Positions 36,676-45,044 of a DNA stretch of 64,000 bases are shown here, piece after piece. The position numbers and the translations under genes were made by a program. Source of the stretch: Anaerospora hongkongensis (lineage in GTDB: Bacteria; Bacillota; Negativicutes; Sporomusales; DSM-15969); contig NZ_SLUI01000003.1 of the NCBI RefSeq assembly GCF_004339805.1, positions 124,001 to 188,000 of the forward strand, read 5' to 3'. Under the pieces are notes generated by a model. The model did not search any database and was not told the DNA's origin. It was given only the letters and a program-made list of their open reading frames with translations. Numbering within the stretch: position 1 is the first letter of the stretch; each line of letters begins with the position of its first letter.

Positions 36676-37317
36676 TTAAAAACCAAGATCTTCGCCGATA
36701 ACAAAAATATGAATATCCGAACCCAGTGGTTTCTTATGAAGAACGGTAGTAATATTACAGATGCGCTGGGGACTGCTACAGTCCATGCACTGGCCGGTCT
36801 GCACACAGGGGTTGGCTTTGGCAAGGCGCTTGTTGTTGATAGGAGCGGCATGAAGCTGAATGCGCTTTTCTGCTTCGGTCACATCGGTGACAATCTTATT
36901 GATGCCGGTAACGATGATTACTTTTTTCGGGCCAAAGATCATAGCCGCTACACGGTTGCCGGCTCCATCGGTATTAACAAGCTTGCCGCTCAGGGTCAAA
37001 GCGTTAGTGCTGGTGAGGAATACATCACAGGACATCTGCTTGTGGCGAAAATCAGAGATAGTCTCCGGACTGAGGCCAGGCTTGTTGTGGTTGTATACCG
37101 TATTACCCCTTGTTTCCACCAGCTCGTCGAGGCCAAGCTGATGAATTGTCCAGGAACCGGCAATACCGACAGATGCGTCGGTAGGAATATGAGCCAGAAT
37201 CTGCTCGATGGCTTCCTCTTTGGTTGGTACATAGACTGCTTTAAAGTTGTTCTTGTTTAAGGCAGCTACTACTTTTTCACCAATAACCGTGTTGTGCCAG
37301 GGTTTAAATTCGTGCAT
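36676..37317 (-). CDS. LUD-domain (LutC/DUF162-like) protein
   Basis: 213-residue cytoplasmic protein of the LUD family (YP_-type DUF162). It has VGIAGSWTIHQLG near residue 50, DVFLTSTNALTLSG, GAGNRVAAMIFGPKKVIIV, and a C-terminal Cys motif CVQTGQCMDCSSPQRIC that may bind an Fe-S cluster. Related proteins act in lactate utilisation, but this single-gene form is of unknown activity. AGGAGG precedes the minus-strand ATG 37317. Confidence 0.85.
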   Translation of the reverse strand: MHEFKPWHNTVIGEKVVAALNKNNFKAVYVPTKEEAIEQILAHIPTDASVGIAGSWTIHQLGLDELVETRGNTVYNHNKPGLSPETISDFRHKQMSCDVFLTSTNALTLSGKLVNTDGAGNRVAAMIFGPKKVIIVTGINKIVTDVTEAEKRIQLHAAPINNKRLAKANPCVQTGQCMDCSSPQRICNITTVLHKKPLGSDIHIFVIGEDLGF

Positions 37318-37422
37318 TGTATAACCTCCTGTAGTAAAATAAAACTATTAAGGATTTCTACGGCAGCATAAAAAAACCTCTTGGGAACAGGAAAAATCAG
37401 GTAAGTATGGAGGAGCGCAGTG

Positions 37423-37947
37423 ATGCAGGTAGATGGCAAAGAACGGCGCAAGCAGTTGGCAGAACTTTTGAGACAAGCGAAAACTCCACTGGCCGGGGGC
37501 GCATTGGCCAAACAGCTTAAGGTCAGCCGTCAGGTGATCGTCGGGGACATTGCGATCTTGCGGGCCGGTGGACTGGAAATATATGCTACGCCGCAAGGGT
37601 ATGTAGTACCTGGTTTACCGGAGCTGCCTGTTATAACGGCCCAACTGGCCTGCCGCCATGGAAGGGATGATATGGCTGAGGAATTGGCCATTATCATTGA
37701 TAACGGCGGCAAGGTACTGGATGTCATTGTTGAACATGGCGTTTATGGGGAAATAAAGGCAAATTTGATGCTGGCATCCCGTCGTGAGCTGGCGGCTTTT
37801 TTAACTGCGATTCAAGACAGCAGTGCCGAACCGTTATCCGCTGTAACCGGCGGTGTTCATCTCCATACCGTTGAAGTTCCGTCGGCAGAAGTGCTGCAGG
37901 AGATTCAAAACCAGTTAAAAGAGCGCGGTTTTCTGGTTGAGCAGTAA
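37423..37947 (+). CDS. niaR: Niacin-responsive repressor
   Basis: 174-residue transcription factor with an N-terminal HTH_11 domain (LAKQLKVSRQVIVGDIAILRAGG) and a C-terminal 3H domain with its conserved His residues (CRHGRDDM, VEHGVYGE, GGVHLHTVE). NiaR represses NAD-precursor salvage genes when nicotinic acid binds. ATG 37423 after GGAGG is chosen over the adjoining GTG 37420. A niaP-like transporter lies 1.4 kb downstream, which supports the assignment. Confidence 0.9.
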   Translation: MQVDGKERRKQLAELLRQAKTPLAGGALAKQLKVSRQVIVGDIAILRAGGLEIYATPQGYVVPGLPELPVITAQLACRHGRDDMAEELAIIIDNGGKVLDVIVEHGVYGEIKANLMLASRRELAAFLTAIQDSSAEPLSAVTGGVHLHTVEVPSAEVLQEIQNQLKERGFLVEQ

Positions 37948-37965
37948 CGCGAGGGACAAAATAAA

Positions 37966-38014
37966 AAGAAGCGAGCTGTGCAGGCGAATAATCTGCTCAG
38001 CTCGCTTCTTTTTT
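37966..38014 (+). terminator. Terminator after niaR
   Basis: GAAGCGAGCTG/CAGCTCGCTTC with an inner GCAG/CTGC stem and six T. It is shared with the convergent MFS gene. Confidence 0.88.
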
Positions 38015-38052
38015 CAGGAGAGCAAGTTCGGGGCCGGCTAAGCAAAGCTGTA

Positions 38053-39258
38053 TCAATGGCCGGAAGTGGCATGAATATCGCGCTGAAATAATTTGCCTGG
38101 TAAGAAAGATGCAAAAAAGAGACCGGCAACGGGCAATAGTGTTAAAATCGTAAACACGAAAGGGATACCAAAGTGGTCGGCTACATAACCAAGAATGGTT
38201 GCCCCAATCCCGCCGAGGCCAATCGTAAAGCCGATGGTCAGGCCTGAAGCCATACCGATATGCTGCGGCATCATTTCCTGGGCCATAACAACAGTCGTGG
38301 CAAAAGAGGAGATCAGTGTCAAACCGGTGATGGCGGCAAGCAGGACGGTAGCAAAGCCGGAAGTGAATTGAAATAAAAAGATGAGCGGCATAGAGAGAGC
38401 TGTAGAGACAATAATGACTGTTTTGCGTCCAAAGCGGTCGCTGAGCAGGCCGCCTGCGTAAGTGCCTATGACTCCGGCGATAAGAAAAGCGGATAATAAA
38501 TAACTGGCATAGAGCGGACTGCCCGATAGATAGTCGGCATAATAGAGCGGAATATAGGTACTTAAGCCGGTATGAATACTGGAGCGGATAAAGATGAAAC
38601 TAAGAAGAGTGGTCAAAAGGCCCCAGGGCAATGTGTGAACAGACACCTTTGGCGCAGGTGCTGCGGTTGACGCAGATGCAGCCTGAGGCGAAATGTGCGG
38701 CAGGCTTTGCCAGGCCAGTAAGGCCATTAGTGCCGCAGGGATAAGAAAATAGATGGTATTAGTGATAGAGCCGGGGCCGCTGAGCAGAAAAGTCATGAAA
38801 ATGGAGCCAACTGCTGCTCCGAAATTGCCGCCTACTGAGAAAGTTCCCATGCTGCGGCCTTTCGTGGCGGCCGAACTGATCAGGTGAGCCGACTTGGAGG
38901 CCTGGGGATGAAAACCGGCGATGCCGAGTCCGCTGACGACGATCGTGAACAGGAGCAGGGAATAAGAAGTGGCTAGGCCTGTTGCCGCCATGCCGACTCC
39001 GGCTAGCAAGAGGCTGACGGGAATAAGCCAGGGGAGAAAAATCTTGTCGGTCAGGTAGCCGAAAATAGGCTGAATGACAGAGGAAGTAAGATTCTGTGTT
39101 AAAACAATAGCGCCTACCTGAGCGTAAGTGAGCTGAAAATAATTCTTCAGGAAGGGCAGCATCGCCGGAAGTGCTCCCTGACTGAGATCGGTAACACCGT
39201 GCGCTATTGTCAGCAAAGCCAGCGGCTTGCTAATGTAAGAAGATTTACGTAAAGACAT
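38053..39258 (-). CDS. MFS transporter, fosmidomycin-resistance (Fsr)-like
   Basis: Inner-membrane transporter of 401 residues with 12 predicted helices. Start at ATG 39258 after GAGGTGA; a longer frame to 39360 runs into the divergent promoter. HGVTDLSQGALPAMLPF at the N-terminus, the GYLTDK loop and GIAGFHPQASKSAHL resemble the Fsr subgroup, which exports drugs or metabolites. It stands between niaR and the niaP-like gene, divergent from the latter. Confidence 0.82.
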   Translation of the reverse strand: MSLRKSSYISKPLALLTIAHGVTDLSQGALPAMLPFLKNYFQLTYAQVGAIVLTQNLTSSVIQPIFGYLTDKIFLPWLIPVSLLLAGVGMAATGLATSYSLLLFTIVVSGLGIAGFHPQASKSAHLISSAATKGRSMGTFSVGGNFGAAVGSIFMTFLLSGPGSITNTIYFLIPAALMALLAWQSLPHISPQAASASTAAPAPKVSVHTLPWGLLTTLLSFIFIRSSIHTGLSTYIPLYYADYLSGSPLYASYLLSAFLIAGVIGTYAGGLLSDRFGRKTVIIVSTALSMPLIFLFQFTSGFATVLLAAITGLTLISSFATTVVMAQEMMPQHIGMASGLTIGFTIGLGGIGATILGYVADHFGIPFVFTILTLLPVAGLFFASFLPGKLFQRDIHATSGH

Positions 39259-39313
39259 TGCGGTCACCTCGACATAATGAATGTATATTCTACTATACTG
39301 CATCAATTGAGGG

Positions 39314-39342
39314 TTGTCATCTGAAAAAGAAAGATCTATAAT
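39314..39342 (+). promoter_or_regulatory. Promoter of the niaP-like gene
   Basis: TTGTCA (39314-39319), 17-bp spacer, TATAAT (39337-39342). Confidence 0.75.
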
Positions 39343-39352
39343 GGTGGTAAAA

Positions 39353-39372
39353 GGTGACAAGACACGTGTAAA
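39353..39372. promoter_or_regulatory. Possible NiaR operator
   Basis: GGTGACAAGACACGTGTAAA lies 10 bp after the -10, over the expected transcription start. Read in reverse (ACACGTGTCTTGTCAC) it resembles Firmicute NiaR sites with a TGTCTTGACA-like core, as I remember them. The palindrome is imperfect. Confidence 0.42.
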
Positions 39373-39387
39373 GACATGGAGGACGAA

Positions 39388-40716
39388 ATGGATTTAACAA
39401 CTCGTTTAGAAAAGCTGCCTGTGGGAAAATTTCACTATAAACTGTTAGTCGCTACTGGCCTCGGCTGGATGTTTGATGCGATGGACACCGGGCTGATTGC
39501 CTTTGTATTGCCTGCCTTGGCAAAGGCCTGGGGATTAACGGCGGCGCAGATGGGAATTATCGGCAGTGCCGGTCTGGTCGGCATGGCGCTTGGGGCGGTG
39601 ATCGCCGGTGCGGCGGCAGATCGCTTTGGCCGCAAAGCGGTTTTTTCCGTAACCCTGCTTATCTACAGTGTGGCTACCGGGCTGTGCGGCTTAGCCTGGA
39701 ACTACGAATCTTTACTGGTATTTCGTTTTTTTGTCGGCTTCGGGCTGGGCGGTGAATTGCCTGTCGCCGCAACATTGATGACCGAGTATTCGCCGCCTGC
39801 TGTCCGGGGACGGTTCATGGTCCTCCTGGAAAGCTTCTGGGGAGTAGGCTGGCTGGTGGCGGCACTGTTATCTTATCTGTTTATCCCCTATTACGGCTGG
39901 CAGGCTGCTTTTTTCATCGGCGCATTGCCTGCTCTGTATGTGTTCGTCATTCGCCTGGCAATACCGGAATCGGTACGGTATCTGGCCAGCAGCGGTAAAC
40001 TGGACGAAGCAAATCGCATTGTGGCCCGTCTGGAAACACAGGCAGGCATTACACCGGTTTATGCTGCGGCTACCGCTACTACTGAGACTGCTGCCGTAAC
40101 AGGACGTACGGATTTCCGCGAATTATGGTCTCCTCATTTTCTGAAACGGACCGCGATGCTGTGGATTGTTTGGTTTGGCATTGTGTACTCTTATTATGGC
40201 ATTTTTACCTGGCTGCCGTCACTGATGGTTACGCAGGGCTATACAATGATTAAAACCTTTGAATACGTACTGATTATGACCTTAGCCCAGCTGCCTGGCT
40301 ATTTCAGTGCTGCCTGGCTGGTGGACAAAGTAGGACGCAAGGTCACTTTAGCAGCGTATTTAGCCGGTACGGCACTGGCAAGCTATTTCTTTGGCCAGGG
40401 CGGCAGTCCGGCAACGGTATTATTCTGGGGAAGCTTAATTTCTTTCTTTAACCTGGGAGCATGGGGTGTCATTTATACCTATACACCGGAACTGTATCCA
40501 ACCCGGGTGCGTGCTCTCGGCTCCGGCTGGGCAGCCGGTGTGGGGCGCATCGGCGGTGTGCTGGCACCGGCGGTAGTTGGCTACATGATTGGCGGTGCTG
40601 ACGGCTTTTCCCGGATTTTCACCATGTTCACCATAACATTGGTCATTATTGCGCTGGCGGTCCTGGTGCTTGGTGAAGAGACGAAGAATAAAACCCTCGA
40701 TGAAATCAGCAGGTAG
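39388..40716 (+). CDS. niaP: MFS transporter, niacin permease NiaP-like
   Basis: 442-residue sugar-porter-type MFS protein with 12 helices. ATG 39388 follows GGAGG. The start GWMFDAMDTGLIAFVLPALAK and ADRFGRK loop, the acidic GGELPVAATLM segment and PELYPTRVRALGSG agree with NiaP (Bacillus YceI). It takes up nicotinic acid. niaR nearby and an operator-like site at the promoter support this; an aromatic acid is the main alternative substrate. Confidence 0.78.
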   Translation: MDLTTRLEKLPVGKFHYKLLVATGLGWMFDAMDTGLIAFVLPALAKAWGLTAAQMGIIGSAGLVGMALGAVIAGAAADRFGRKAVFSVTLLIYSVATGLCGLAWNYESLLVFRFFVGFGLGGELPVAATLMTEYSPPAVRGRFMVLLESFWGVGWLVAALLSYLFIPYYGWQAAFFIGALPALYVFVIRLAIPESVRYLASSGKLDEANRIVARLETQAGITPVYAAATATTETAAVTGRTDFRELWSPHFLKRTAMLWIVWFGIVYSYYGIFTWLPSLMVTQGYTMIKTFEYVLIMTLAQLPGYFSAAWLVDKVGRKVTLAAYLAGTALASYFFGQGGSPATVLFWGSLISFFNLGAWGVIYTYTPELYPTRVRALGSGWAAGVGRIGGVLAPAVVGYMIGGADGFSRIFTMFTITLVIIALAVLVLGEETKNKTLDEISR

Positions 40717-40776
40717 TTGTTCTTCCCGGTACAGGAATGATATAATGGGAATAAGTAAACATGCGGAGGAACTACG

Positions 40777-41181
40777 TTGATCGCTACATTCGGTTTCGTT
40801 ATTTCATTTGTGGCTGCTTACTGGGTCTATTATGATGCTAGAGGCCGCGGGCATGAGCTGGGGACAGCAATGCTGTGGGCGCTGGGGACCTTGGCCGCGC
40901 TGGTTATATTTTTACCATTATATCTGCTGCTGGGCCGGAAACAGCCTCCGATGAGTAAGACTGGCCGCTCCCGCCGGGAAGAGATTATTATTGACGTTGA
41001 AGCGGCGCCGGTAGAAGAAACTATGCATTGTCCCATGTGCGGCGGCAAAGTGAAAGAGGACTACAAAGCCTGTCCGTTCTGCAGCTTTACGCTAAAGCCG
41101 CAATGCGGAAGCTGTGGCCGTGAGCTCAATCGCGAATGGCGAACCTGCCCGTATTGCCAGGCACCTGCCACTCATAAATAA
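40777..41181 (+). CDS. Membrane protein with double zinc ribbon
   Basis: 134 residues, TTG start at 40777 after GAGGAA. Two N-terminal membrane helices (IATFGFVISFVAAYWVYY and TLAALVIFLPLYLLL) are followed by a linker and two zinc-ribbon pairs (CPMCGG...CPFCSF and CGSCGR...CPYCQA). The ribbon would face the cytoplasm. The function is unknown. Confidence 0.78.
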   Translation: MIATFGFVISFVAAYWVYYDARGRGHELGTAMLWALGTLAALVIFLPLYLLLGRKQPPMSKTGRSRREEIIIDVEAAPVEETMHCPMCGGKVKEDYKACPFCSFTLKPQCGSCGRELNREWRTCPYCQAPATHK

Positions 41182-41219
41182 ATCCCAGTAATTTACGTAA
41201 AACATTTCAATAAAAAAGA

Positions 41220-41249
41220 TTGCATTCAGGGTAAATAATGTGATATAAT
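41220..41249 (+). promoter_or_regulatory. Promoter of tRNA-Arg
   Basis: TTGCAT (41220-41225), 18-bp spacer, TATAAT (41244-41249). Confidence 0.75.
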
Positions 41250-41272
41250 GCTATTCGTGGTCAACACATTAT

Positions 41273-41347
41273 GCGCCCGTAGCTCAGGGGATAGAGCACC
41301 GGTCTCCGGAACCGGGTGCGCAGGTTCGATTCCTGCCGGGCGCACCA
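41273..41347 (+). tRNA. tRNA-Arg (CCG)
   Basis: Acceptor GCGCCCG/CGGGCGC, anticodon CCG in TCTCCGGAA, T-arm GGTTCGATTCC, discriminator A, CCA encoded at 41345-41347. It borders the AT-rich segment that follows. Confidence 0.97.
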
Positions 41348-41357
41348 TACGAAACAT

Positions 41358-41390
41358 AGCCTTCCAGCGATTTTGCTGGAAGGCTTTTTT
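41358..41390 (+). terminator. Terminator after tRNA-Arg
   Basis: AGCCTTCCAGC/GCTGGAAGGCT with a 6-base loop and T run. Confidence 0.88.
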
Positions 41391-41410
41391 GTTATTTGGG
41401 GGAACAATAT

Positions 41411-41621
41411 GATACAGAGGGACGGTTCTGTTGTATCATTCACAAAGACACAGAGGAATGGTTCTGCGGTTCTGTTGTATCCTTTAAAAAGTAGGTATAA
41501 AATGGTAGTATGATGAGTGAATGCTATCTCAAACGAAAAGCAAGGGTGAGATATCTGGTACATAGAAAACCATATTTACGGATGCAATCTTAAGGATACA
41601 AGAGAACCGTCCCCTTGTATC
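41411..41621. repeat. Pair of 27-bp inverted repeats (REP-like), with a degenerate middle copy
   Basis: The copy at 41411-41437 (GATACAGAGGGACGGTTCTG then TTGTATC) and the inverted copy at 41595-41621 agree at 24 of 27 positions. Each copy also has complementary ends (GATACA/TGTATC). A degenerate third copy lies at about 41448-41481. There is no transposase. Such GGGACGGTTCT sequences are typical of dispersed REP-like elements in related Firmicutes (from memory). The about 280-bp gap before the next gene holds nothing else. Confidence 0.7.
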
Positions 41622-41671
41622 TTTTTTAGGCTAGAAACTACTGCTAAAAAGTAAAAGGGGGATAAGCTCAA

Positions 41672-42376
41672 GTGGAACAACAAGCGATTACGAAAGAAAT
41701 TAAAGAATATGCTTTAGATTTAGGTGCTGATTTAGTTGGCATCGCCGATTTGGAGAGGCTGAAGGGTATCACGACAGTTCCAGCTAATTTGTTGGATGGT
41801 TTTACACGAGCTGTTGTAGTAGCTTTTCAAGTTTCTCCAACTATTTTTGAGCAAATTGAAAGTGAGCCAACCCCGCTGTATATCCACCAGTATGCGGCAG
41901 TTAATCTTGTTTTGGATCACATCAATTTGATGCTTCAAAGTAAAGTTCTAAATTTAGGATATAAAGCTCTTGCATTACCTGCTTCTCAGACGGTTGATAG
42001 AATAAACTGGCTGGGACATATTTCTACTAAAGCGGTGGCCAAGGCTGCCGGTCTTGGCTGGCAAGGAAAAAGTCTGCTCCTAATCAATCCTAAATATGGA
42101 CCTCGGGTTCGTCTTTCCTGCCTTTTGACCAATGCGCCGTTGGTGCCTGATCAACCCATCCCCAACCGGTGTGGTAATTGCACTAAATGTAGGGATGCCT
42201 GTCCGGCAAACGCTATCCATGGAGCTTCCTGGGACGACCGTCCCAATTCAAGAGAAGAAGCGGTTGATTTGGAAAGATGCGTAAACCGCCTTTCCCACAT
42301 TGCAGAAAAGCAAGGAAGGGAAGCTTTGATTTGCGGCGTTTGCATAAAAGTGTGTCCCTGGGGAAAAGTACGCTAG
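41672..42376 (+). CDS. QueG-like 4Fe-4S protein, short form
   Basis: 234 residues with a GADLVGIADLERL start, a GWQGKSLLLINPKYGPRVRLSC-like central region and two ferredoxin-type cluster motifs (CGNCTKCRDACP and CGVCIKVCPWG). It resembles epoxyqueuosine reductase but is much shorter than QueG (about 350-380), so it is more likely a related corrinoid/Fe-S reductase or reactivase. GTG start after GGGGG. It precedes the sigma-54 activator by 27 bp and may be co-transcribed. Confidence 0.78.
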   Translation: MEQQAITKEIKEYALDLGADLVGIADLERLKGITTVPANLLDGFTRAVVVAFQVSPTIFEQIESEPTPLYIHQYAAVNLVLDHINLMLQSKVLNLGYKALALPASQTVDRINWLGHISTKAVAKAAGLGWQGKSLLLINPKYGPRVRLSCLLTNAPLVPDQPIPNRCGNCTKCRDACPANAIHGASWDDRPNSREEAVDLERCVNRLSHIAEKQGREALICGVCIKVCPWGKVR

Positions 42377-42403
42377 AATTCAATTAGGAGGGAAGGTGGG
42401 ATC

Positions 42404-43789
42404 GTGAATTATTTCGATGGAAAATATACGTTGATTTTAGAGAGTGCACTCGAAACACTGGATGGCCTAATTATTACCGATGTTGATGGAAAAATTGTCT
42501 TCTTAAATAAAAAATATGCTGAAATTATGAACGTTTCTCAGGAAGCAGTAATTGGTAAGCAGGTTCGTGATATTATTCCGCAAACTCGTATGGATATTGT
42601 TGCGAAAACTGGTGAAGCAGAAATTGGTTCTGTTCATTTAATCAATGGTAATATCCCGGTAGTCTGTAATAGAATTCCAATCAAGAACAATGGACAACCG
42701 ATTGGGGTTGTTGCGATAACTACTTTTCGCAAGCTGGATGAAGTAAATGGATTATTAGAAGAGATCAACCGGTTGAACTTTGAATTGAAACATTATAAAG
42801 CAGAATTAGGGAGGCTTCGGGGGGCAAAGTATTCTTTAGAGCAGATTATTGGAGATTCGGCGAAGATGAAACATGTCAAAGCTCTTCTGCAAAAAATTGC
42901 TCCTTCGACATTAACTGTCCTGATTAGCGGTGAGACCGGTACCGGGAAAGAGTTAATTTCCCATGCGTTGCATCAATTAAGCCCTCGCCGCCATAAGCCT
43001 TTTATTAGAATTAACTGTGCCGCTATCCCCAGAGAGCTATTAGAAGCAGAATTATTTGGTTACGAAGAAGGCGCCTTTACTGGTGCCAAAAAAAGTGGCA
43101 AACCCGGTAAATTCGAACTTGCAAATGGGGGAACACTCCTACTTGATGAAATAAATGAATTACCACTTTATCTGCAATCAAAGCTATTGCGCGTTATTCA
43201 AGAAAAAGAAATCGAAAGAGTCGGTGGTATAAAAACTATTGAACTTGATATTCGACTAATCTGTACTACTAATAAAAATATGCAAGAATTAGTACGGAAG
43301 GGAGAATTCCGTCAAGATCTATATTACCGGATCAATGTTGTAGAAATAAACAGTCCGCCTTTGCGTGAAAGAGCGGAGGAAATTGAATCATTGGTCGTTC
43401 ATTTCATCGAAAAAGTAAATCGGAATCATGGACTAAATATCAGCGGAATTCAAAGTGGCGTGTTGCAGCTGTTTCATAAATATGATTGGCCAGGGAATAT
43501 TAGAGAGCTCGAACATGTTTTGGAACGGGCTGCTGTCATAGCCGGTACAGGAGAGTTAGGTATAGAGCATTTTGACTATCTAATGCCACGTATTATCGAA
43601 ACCGTGAGTGATGATAGTGGTGATAGCGCTGGGCAGAGCCTAGAAGAAGCTAAAGAGTTGGCAGAAAAACAAGCTATTGTAAAAGCATTATTTAGATCGA
43701 ACGGCAATAAAACACTAGCTGCCGAAGAGCTTCATATTCATCGAACGGTCTTACATCAAAAGATAAAGAAATATGGAATTATGATTTAA
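42404..43789 (+). CDS. PAS-containing sigma-54-dependent transcriptional activator
   Basis: 461 residues, GTG start after AGGAGGG. There is an N-terminal PAS domain (about 10-120), a coiled-coil linker, the AAA+ domain with Walker A GETGTGKE, GAFTGA loop, Walker B TLLLDEI and R-finger region, and a C-terminal Fis-type HTH (GNKTLAAEELHIHRTVL). It works with RpoN. The next operon starts with a canonical -24/-12 promoter and upstream repeats, so it is very likely its target. The PAS domain probably senses the growth substrate or a product. Confidence 0.92.
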   Translation: MNYFDGKYTLILESALETLDGLIITDVDGKIVFLNKKYAEIMNVSQEAVIGKQVRDIIPQTRMDIVAKTGEAEIGSVHLINGNIPVVCNRIPIKNNGQPIGVVAITTFRKLDEVNGLLEEINRLNFELKHYKAELGRLRGAKYSLEQIIGDSAKMKHVKALLQKIAPSTLTVLISGETGTGKELISHALHQLSPRRHKPFIRINCAAIPRELLEAELFGYEEGAFTGAKKSGKPGKFELANGGTLLLDEINELPLYLQSKLLRVIQEKEIERVGGIKTIELDIRLICTTNKNMQELVRKGEFRQDLYYRINVVEINSPPLRERAEEIESLVVHFIEKVNRNHGLNISGIQSGVLQLFHKYDWPGNIRELEHVLERAAVIAGTGELGIEHFDYLMPRIIETVSDDSGDSAGQSLEEAKELAEKQAIVKALFRSNGNKTLAAEELHIHRTVLHQKIKKYGIMI

Positions 43790-43800
43790 CTTAACATAGT

Positions 43801-43840
43801 AAACCCCGTCTATCTCAATTTTGAGAGGGCGGGGTTTTCT
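43801..43840 (+). terminator. Terminator after the sigma-54 activator
   Basis: AAACCCCG...TCTCAATTTTGAGA...CGGGGTTTT, hairpin with an internal mismatch region and T run. Confidence 0.85.
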
Positions 43841-43859
43841 GTTGCTTTCCATTAAAAAA

Positions 43860-43890
43860 CTACACAAGTGTAGGATATCGACTACACTTG
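43860..43890. promoter_or_regulatory. Likely activator-binding repeats upstream of the sigma-54 promoter
   Basis: CTACACAAGTGTAG (43860-43873, inverted CTACAC/GTGTAG) and CTACACTTG (43882-43890), 22 bp apart, about 50-75 bp upstream of the -24 element. This is the expected position for an enhancer-binding protein. Confidence 0.6.
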
Positions 43891-43936
43891 GGGGTCAGAA
43901 CTTTTTGAGAATATTGAATTATAAGGATTTACGCCG

Positions 43937-43953
43937 TTGGCACGAATTTTGCT
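43937..43953 (+). promoter_or_regulatory. Sigma-54 promoter of the BKACE operon
   Basis: TTGGCACGAATTTTGCT is a near-perfect -24/-12 element (GG at 43939-43940, GC at 43951-43952). It precedes the BKACE start by about 80 bp. Confidence 0.9.
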
Positions 43954-44032
43954 CTATAGATAGATGCAGTAAGAAGTGGAAAGGAGGATAGCAGCTGTTT
44001 CGACTAATTTAGTTTAAAAGAGGAGAGAAAAC

Positions 44033-44941
44033 ATGTCAGAAAAAGTAATTATTACCGCTGCGATTACAGGCGCCGTTCACGTCCCCAGCATGACACCGTA
44101 TTTACCGATTACACCGGAGCAAATCATTGAAGATGCTGTTAAAGCCTGCGAGGCAGGCGCTTCCGTAGTGCATATTCACGCTCGTGATCCCCAAACCGGC
44201 AAACCAAGCAGTGATATTGGCTTAATGAGTAAAATTGTCGATGGTATTAAGCGCCGTTCAGATGTTGTGATTTGCATAACAACAGGTGGCGCTATAGGCA
44301 TGACACTCGAAGAAAGATTAGTTGCTATTCCTGCGTTTAAACCAGAATTGGCCTCATGCAATGCCGGATCGGTAAACTTTGTACTGGCACCAGCTGCAGC
44401 CCGGATTCAACAGCCTAAGTTTGACTGGGAAATTCCATTTCTAGAGGCAACCAATGATCTCGTTTTTGCTAATACCTTTAAAGGGCTTGAGTATTATATC
44501 CAGACAATGAATGAACATGGAACTTTACCTGAATTCGAAGTTTATGATGTAGGCATGATCAATAATATTGCTTATTTTGTGAAGAAGGGAATTATTAGAA
44601 AGCCGGTATATCTGCAATTTGTAATGGGCGTGCTTGGCGGAATTCCAGCTAGCATTGAGAATCTGGTGTATTTGGTTAAAACTGCACGTGAACAACTTGG
44701 TGAGTTTACCTGGTCTTGTGCTGCCGCAGGTAAGTACCAGCTTCCGCTTACAACCGTTGCTCTGGCGATGGGTGGAAATGTTCGAGTTGGTTTGGAAGAC
44801 AATATATATATTAAGCCAGGAATATTAGCTAAATCCAGCAGTGAGCAAGTAACCGTTATTAGAAATATTGCCGAAAGTTTGGGCAAAGAAATCGCTACAC
44901 CGAAAGATACAAGAATAATGCTAAGCTTAAATGGCTTATGA
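44033..44941 (+). CDS. BKACE-family beta-keto acid cleavage enzyme
   Basis: 302 residues, DUF849 family, which condenses acetyl-CoA with a beta-keto acid and splits it to acetoacetate and a new acyl-CoA (Kce: 3-keto-5-aminohexanoate). The Zn ligands H47 and H49 lie in VVHIHARDP and the Glu/Asp pair in VGLEDNIY. The N-terminal TGAVHVPSMTPYLPIT differs from Kce (ICGAEVTK), so the substrate is probably not the lysine-fermentation intermediate. AGGAGAG precedes ATG 44033. First gene of a sigma-54-controlled operon. Confidence 0.88.
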   Translation: MSEKVIITAAITGAVHVPSMTPYLPITPEQIIEDAVKACEAGASVVHIHARDPQTGKPSSDIGLMSKIVDGIKRRSDVVICITTGGAIGMTLEERLVAIPAFKPELASCNAGSVNFVLAPAAARIQQPKFDWEIPFLEATNDLVFANTFKGLEYYIQTMNEHGTLPEFEVYDVGMINNIAYFVKKGIIRKPVYLQFVMGVLGGIPASIENLVYLVKTAREQLGEFTWSCAAAGKYQLPLTTVALAMGGNVRVGLEDNIYIKPGILAKSSSEQVTVIRNIAESLGKEIATPKDTRIMLSLNGL

Positions 44942-45044
44942 CGATGAGACGAAGCTTCAAGATGAACTGGTGATTGAGCAGTTAGAATAGGTAGATTAAC
45001 ATAACTTTTACAGACAGAAATTTAGCGATCAAGGAGTGGACAGT

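Noticed and set aside
41273..41347. tRNA-Arg as an integrated-element attachment site
   Set aside because: No integrase and no repeat of the tRNA 3' end was found downstream in the window.
41672..42376. Epoxyqueuosine reductase QueG
   Set aside because: Resembles QueG in the Fe-S part but is over 100 residues shorter, so the specific name is not used.
44033..44941. Lysine-fermentation Kce assignment
   Set aside because: Companion genes of lysine fermentation (aminomutases, 3,5-diaminohexanoate dehydrogenase) are absent and the active-site N-terminus differs.
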